Positions 6,891 through 9,697 of a DNA stretch of 9,697 bases are shown piece after piece. The notes beneath the pieces are model-generated. The model worked only from the letters and a program-made list of their open reading frames with translations. It was not told the DNA's origin and ran no database searches. Each line of letters starts with the position of its first letter. The stretch's first letter is position 1. Position numbers and translations under genes: made by a program. The DNA lies in NCBI GenBank assembly GCA_017552845.1, contig JAFZOE010000178.1, positions 1 to 9,697 of the forward strand, in the 5' to 3' direction. Source of the stretch: Clostridia bacterium (GTDB taxonomy: Bacteria > Bacillota > Clostridia > Oscillospirales > Acutalibacteraceae).

Positions 6891-8741
6891 TTGGAAAAAG
6901 CCAATAAAAGGCAGTCTGTTTTAAGCGGCGCTATGGTGCTTATGGGCGCGATAATCCTTGTCAAGATTATCGGAGCGCTTTTCAAGATGCCGATGACGAG
7001 TATGCTCGGAACGGTCGGCAGAGGATATTTCCAATCCGCATACGAAATATATACTCCGATTTTCGCGGTCGCTATGGCGGGCCTTCCCGTTGCAGTTTCA
7101 AAGATGGTTGCGGAGAGCGTTGCTCTCGGCCAATACCGCCAGGCGAGAAGCGTTTTCACCGTCTCGCAGAAAATCTTCATAATAGTCGGTGTCTCTGGCA
7201 CTGTCCTGCTTCTGATTGCCGCTTTTCCATATGCTTTCTTTGTAGCTAACAAGAAGAGCCTCGGTGCTATTCTCTGCGTTGCCCCGTCCATTTTCCTCTG
7301 CTGTTTCATGTCGGCTTACAGAGGCTATTACGAAGGCCTTCGCAACATGGTTCCCACAGCGATTTCCCAGGTTATTGAAGCTCTCGGCAAACTTGTAATC
7401 GGACTCGCGTTGATTAAACTTATTATGAACAGAGGCGCGGCGCAGTATACGTCGGCCCTTGCCGCAAACGGATACACCGAAGAGATGATGAACGGAAGCC
7501 TGTCTGTCAACGTTTTCGGTCAGCAGGTCAGCAACGCCGCGCAGGCAAATTCGGTGATTGTGCCCTATGCCGCGGCCGGCGCAGTGCTGGGCGTAACTCT
7601 CGGTTCACTTCTCTCACTCCTTTTCCTGATGGTATTCTACCGATTCAGAAAAGACGGCTTTACTCAGGAGATGGTTGCTTCTTCACCGGCTCCGCAGCCC
7701 GGCGGCGTTATCGCGAAGCAGATGATATCAATCGCAATTCCCATGGTTATCAGCGCTCTTATTCTTAATATTACCAATCTTATTGATGTTACTACAATTC
7801 AGGCGCGCCTTACCTCCGCGCTTTCAAGCGATTTCACAACAGTCTATAATATGTTCTCAACCTCCCTTGATAAAGCGGTCGCTCTCAAAAGATTGAATTT
7901 TGACGACCACGCAGAGGTTATGAAATATATCTGGGGCGCTTACGGCACTGCACTCGACTTCAGAACCCTTGTGCCGACTATTACTATTCAGCTCGGCGTC
8001 AGCGCGATTCCCGCACTCGCAACAGCCTGGGCGCTCAAGAATAAAGACGATATGCGCAAGACCATCGAGACCGTGCTTCGTATAGGAATGCTCATTGCTC
8101 TGCCCGCAGGTTTCGGTATTGCGGCTCTCGCAGCGCCCATTCTGACCGTCATATACGGCAGAGGCAATTCCAGCGAAGCAATTGCAATAATCGCCCCGAT
8201 CCTTTTTGTAAACGGCATTTTCACTCCGCTCATGGCAGTTTCAACTCCCACAACGAATATGCTTCAGGCTGTCGGCAGAGCGGATATACCAATGAAAACC
8301 GTTGCTGCAGCGGCAGTCTGCAAGATTCTCTGCAACTTCATTCTGGTCGGAATCCCGAAAATCAATATATACGGTGCTGTTGCGGGCACAATCCTCTTCT
8401 ATGTAATCATAGTCGGCGTCAATCTTTTCTTCCTTCTGAAGATTTCAAAAGTCAGAGTAAACTGGGCCGGAGTATTCCTCAAGCCCTTTATTGCCGCGGT
8501 TCTCTGCGCTGTTACAGCCTATGCGGCGCACGGCGTTATCGCGCGATTGATTCCTGCGGACACAACTGCATCGATAATGAACTCCGATACTTTCGGCACT
8601 TTGATCGGCATCGCGCTCGGCGGAATGGTTTATTTTGCGGCGATTTTACTGCTTCGCGGCATCGTGAAAGATGATGTAATTGTGCTTCCCAAAGGAGAAA
8701 AAATCGCGAAAATCCTTGCAAAATACGGACTTTTGGGCTGA
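6891..8741 (+). CDS. SpoVB/MurJ-like lipid-linked precursor flippase (MOP superfamily)
   Basis: This integral membrane protein of the MOP/MATE-like superfamily is predicted to flip a lipid-linked peptidoglycan or polysaccharide precursor across the cytoplasmic membrane. The 616 aa show about 14 hydrophobic segments by eye (for example 13-32, 93-117, 124-142, 222-249, 275-300, 395-420, 492-517, 528-552, 568-590). The conserved signature RGYYEGLRNMVPTAISQ (144-160) is the clearest family mark. The downstream mazG and hup genes match the spoVB-mazG-hup neighbourhood of sporulating Clostridia, favouring SpoVB over general MurJ. It is about 100 residues longer than usual family members, with extra loop material around 181-221 and 301-357. 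TTG 6891 is chosen because it supplies the usual basic N-terminus before segment 1; the next in-frame ATG (6933) lies within that segment. It starts 1 nt after hemZ. Confidence 0.88.
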   Translation: MEKANKRQSVLSGAMVLMGAIILVKIIGALFKMPMTSMLGTVGRGYFQSAYEIYTPIFAVAMAGLPVAVSKMVAESVALGQYRQARSVFTVSQKIFIIVGVSGTVLLLIAAFPYAFFVANKKSLGAILCVAPSIFLCCFMSAYRGYYEGLRNMVPTAISQVIEALGKLVIGLALIKLIMNRGAAQYTSALAANGYTEEMMNGSLSVNVFGQQVSNAAQANSVIVPYAAAGAVLGVTLGSLLSLLFLMVFYRFRKDGFTQEMVASSPAPQPGGVIAKQMISIAIPMVISALILNITNLIDVTTIQARLTSALSSDFTTVYNMFSTSLDKAVALKRLNFDDHAEVMKYIWGAYGTALDFRTLVPTITIQLGVSAIPALATAWALKNKDDMRKTIETVLRIGMLIALPAGFGIAALAAPILTVIYGRGNSSEAIAIIAPILFVNGIFTPLMAVSTPTTNMLQAVGRADIPMKTVAAAAVCKILCNFILVGIPKINIYGAVAGTILFYVIIVGVNLFFLLKISKVRVNWAGVFLKPFIAAVLCAVTAYAAHGVIARLIPADTTASIMNSDTFGTLIGIALGGMVYFAAILLLRGIVKDDVIVLPKGEKIAKILAKYGLLG

Positions 8742-8785
8742 AAAATGCAAAAAAACCTTAAAAATCAAGGAAAAAAGGTATTTTT
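8741..8785. promoter_or_regulatory. Phased A-tract region, probable intrinsic curvature or UP element
   Basis: This gap holds five homopolymer runs of 5-7 bases: A5 at 8741-8745, A7 at 8749-8755, A5 at 8760-8764, A6 at 8771-8776 and T5 at 8781-8785. Their centres are about 9-12 bp apart, close to the helical repeat, which is the classical pattern for intrinsically bent DNA. The block ends 4 bp before a near-consensus promoter and could also serve as an alpha-CTD-binding UP element. The spacing is seen directly; curvature and function are inferred. Confidence 0.55.
8771..8778 (+). promoter_or_regulatory. Shine-Dalgarno site of mazG
   Basis: The purine run AAAAAAGG ends 7 nt before ATG 8786 and supports that start. 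Its AAGG could pair with CCTT at 8756-8759 in a weak, AT-rich hairpin. A second AAGG at 8767-8770 competes for the same partner. Confidence 0.6.
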
Positions 8786-9583
8786 ATGGTTGACTTTACG
8801 AAAAAAGATGAGTATAATATTGTTGACCTGCTTGAGATTATGGCTTTGCTGAGGCAGCCGGGCGGATGCCCCTGGGATGCGAAGCAGACTCACGAGAGCA
8901 TAAAGCAGAATTTTATCGAAGAGACCTATGAAGTAATCGAGGCAATCAACAAAAACGATAAAGACCTTTTATGCGAAGAACTCGGCGATATTATGATGCA
9001 GGTCGTTTTCCACGCCCAGATAGAGAAGGAGCAGGGCTCGTTTGATTTCGACGATATCTGCGACGGTATCTGCAAAAAGCTGATAGTCCGCCATCCTCAT
9101 GTGTTCGGCGATGTTAAGGCCGATACTGTCGATAAGGTCCTCTCAAACTGGGATGAGATAAAGAATAAAACCAAGGGCCGCAAGACCGTCGCGGATTCAA
9201 TGATAAGTGTTCCGCGCGAGCTGCCCGCTTTAATGAGAGCAACGAAACTTCAGAAAAAAGCCGCGGATCTCGGCTTTGACTGGGATAACGCTTCGGGCGC
9301 GCTTGATAAGCTCGGTGAGGAAACCCTTGAATTAAAAGAGGCGATAGCCTCCGGCGACAAAACTCATATCGAAGAGGAATTCGGAGATCTGCTGTTTTCG
9401 ATGGTAAATGTATCGAGATTCATCAAGGTCGATTCCGAAGAGGCGCTCACCAAAGCGAGCGACAAATTTCTCGACCGCTTCTCAAAGGTTGAGAAGCTTG
9501 CATCTCAGAGAGGTATTGATATGAAGAGTTCGCCGCTCGAAGTCCTTGATTCCCTTTGGAATGAGGTCAAGGCAGATGAATAG
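8786..9583 (+). CDS. mazG: Nucleoside triphosphate pyrophosphohydrolase MazG
   Basis: MazG hydrolyses NTPs and dNTPs to the monophosphate plus pyrophosphate in the cytoplasm, clearing non-canonical nucleotides. It can also lower (p)ppGpp levels indirectly in E. coli. The 265 aa contain two tandem all-alpha MazG domains. The first has GGCPWD (26-31), Glu45/Glu46/Glu49 and EELGD (Glu64, Glu65, Asp68), followed by RHPHVFGD (102-109). The second has Glu178/Glu179/Glu182 and EEEFGD (Glu196-198, Asp201). Size and motifs match E. coli-type MazG. The N-terminal tetrapyrrole methylase domain of Bacillus YabN is absent. ATG 8786 has a good ribosome site and keeps the first helix (VDLLEIMALLRQ); ATG 8840 would remove most of it. 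A near-consensus promoter lies within its first codons. Confidence 0.96.
   Translation: MVDFTKKDEYNIVDLLEIMALLRQPGGCPWDAKQTHESIKQNFIEETYEVIEAINKNDKDLLCEELGDIMMQVVFHAQIEKEQGSFDFDDICDGICKKLIVRHPHVFGDVKADTVDKVLSNWDEIKNKTKGRKTVADSMISVPRELPALMRATKLQKKAADLGFDWDNASGALDKLGEETLELKEAIASGDKTHIEEEFGDLLFSMVNVSRFIKVDSEEALTKASDKFLDRFSKVEKLASQRGIDMKSSPLEVLDSLWNEVKADE
8790..8818 (+). promoter_or_regulatory. Near-consensus sigma-A-type promoter inside the mazG 5' end
   Basis: TTGACT (8790-8795) and TATAAT (8813-8818) are separated by exactly 17 nt, matching 11 of 12 consensus bases. The phased A-tract block lies directly upstream. Initiation would fall near 8825, after the mazG ATG. The natural target is therefore hup about 800 nt downstream, or a shortened mazG from ATG 8840. 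The sequence match is direct; activity is inferred. Confidence 0.55.
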
Positions 9584-9591
9584 AATATGAT

Positions 9592-9603
9592 CGCCGTGAG
9601 GCG
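9592..9603 (+). other. Short hairpin between mazG and hup
   Basis: CGCC-GTGA-GGCG forms a 4-bp GC stem with a tetraloop, possibly extended by ATGA (9587-9590) with TCAT (9606-9609) across a small internal loop. The following bases are A-rich, with no T-tract, so it is not an intrinsic terminator. It could be a processing or stability element, or chance. Confidence 0.3.
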
Positions 9604-9625
9604 TCTCATAAAATAAAAGAAGAAT

Positions 9626-9629
9626 GGAG
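9626..9629 (+). promoter_or_regulatory. Shine-Dalgarno site of hup
   Basis: GGAG lies 7 nt before ATG 9637 in an A-rich leader. This is an efficient arrangement that suits a highly expressed nucleoid protein. Confidence 0.75.
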
Positions 9630-9636
9630 AAACACA

Positions 9637-9697
9637 ATGAACAAGACAGAACTCGTAGCTGCCATCGCAGCAAAAGAGAAGATCGAAAAGAAAGCCG
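9637..9697 (+). CDS. hup: HU-family DNA-binding protein (N-terminal fragment, cut by window end)
   Basis: HU is a small (about 90 aa) dimeric nucleoid protein that binds and bends DNA without strong sequence preference. Only 20 codons and one base are present. The start MNKTELVAAIA followed by a lysine-rich stretch is the typical first helix of HU/IHF-family proteins. The DNA-binding arm region lies beyond the window. The gene has its own good ribosome site and follows mazG after 53 nt. The mazG-hup order matches the spoVB-mazG-hup arrangement of many Clostridia, where hup is often followed by an S4-domain protein and yabP/yabQ. Confidence 0.85.
   Translation, partial: MNKTELVAAIAAKEKIEKKA

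Noticed and set aside
6506..7309. Minus-strand open frame (267 codons) across the hemZ-flippase junction
   Set aside because: It has no recognisable motifs, no neighbour on that strand, and is fully covered by two confident + strand genes.
7845..7850. TATAAT inside the flippase gene
   Set aside because: The hexamer 17 nt upstream (TTTCAA) matches only 3 of 6 consensus bases, so it is not a convincing promoter.
8742..8785. Intrinsic terminator after the flippase gene
   Set aside because: There is no GC-rich stem, the potential pairing is AT-rich, and the T5 run directly abuts the mazG ATG and its ribosome site.
9581..9591. TAGAAT/TATGAT near the mazG stop as a -10 for hup
   Set aside because: No acceptable -35 lies at 16-18 nt; the best upstream hexamer (TTGGAA) is 19 nt or more away.

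Overview
The window looks like a housekeeping stretch from an anaerobic, probably spore-forming Firmicute of class Clostridia, perhaps an Oscillospiraceae/Ruminococcaceae-type gut lineage. Three things point there: the gene order (recJ, relA, dtd, a metallo-beta-lactamase-fold hydrolase, hemZ, a SpoVB/MurJ flippase, mazG, hup), purine-rich Shine-Dalgarno sites combined with frequent TTG starts, and a HemZ-type radical SAM protein. Base composition looks balanced and uniform. I see no phage, insertion sequence, CRISPR, rRNA or tRNA signal.

All eight genes lie on the + strand. From about 32 to 8741, six genes are packed almost without gaps: recJ to relA 3 nt, relA to dtd 1 nt, dtd to the hydrolase a 4-nt ATGA overlap, hydrolase to hemZ 0 nt, and hemZ to the flippase 1 nt. 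This is best read as one translationally coupled operon. A 44-nt A-tract-rich gap then precedes mazG. A 53-nt gap precedes hup, of which only the first 20 codons are present. No stretch over 300 bases lacks a gene.

The first half handles DNA repair (RecJ), (p)ppGpp stringent-response signalling (Rel) and removal of mischarged D-aminoacyl-tRNA (Dtd). It is followed by a glyoxalase-II-like hydrolase and a HemN-like radical SAM enzyme. The second half is the SpoVB-MazG-HU set, usually found near sporulation and septum genes: lipid-linked precursor flipping, NTP pool cleansing and nucleoid packaging. The window joins these two normally separate neighbourhoods with a 1-nt gap. apt, common between recJ and relA in other Firmicutes, is absent.

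I did not find a new defence or metabolic system. The most notable unexplained signal lies at the mazG start. Five A/T tracts spaced about 10 bp apart (8741-8785) sit directly upstream of TTGACT-N17-TATAAT (8790-8818), a near-consensus promoter inside the mazG coding region that probably serves hup. Other points of interest are a 15-residue insertion in the Rel hydrolase domain and enlarged loops in the flippase.
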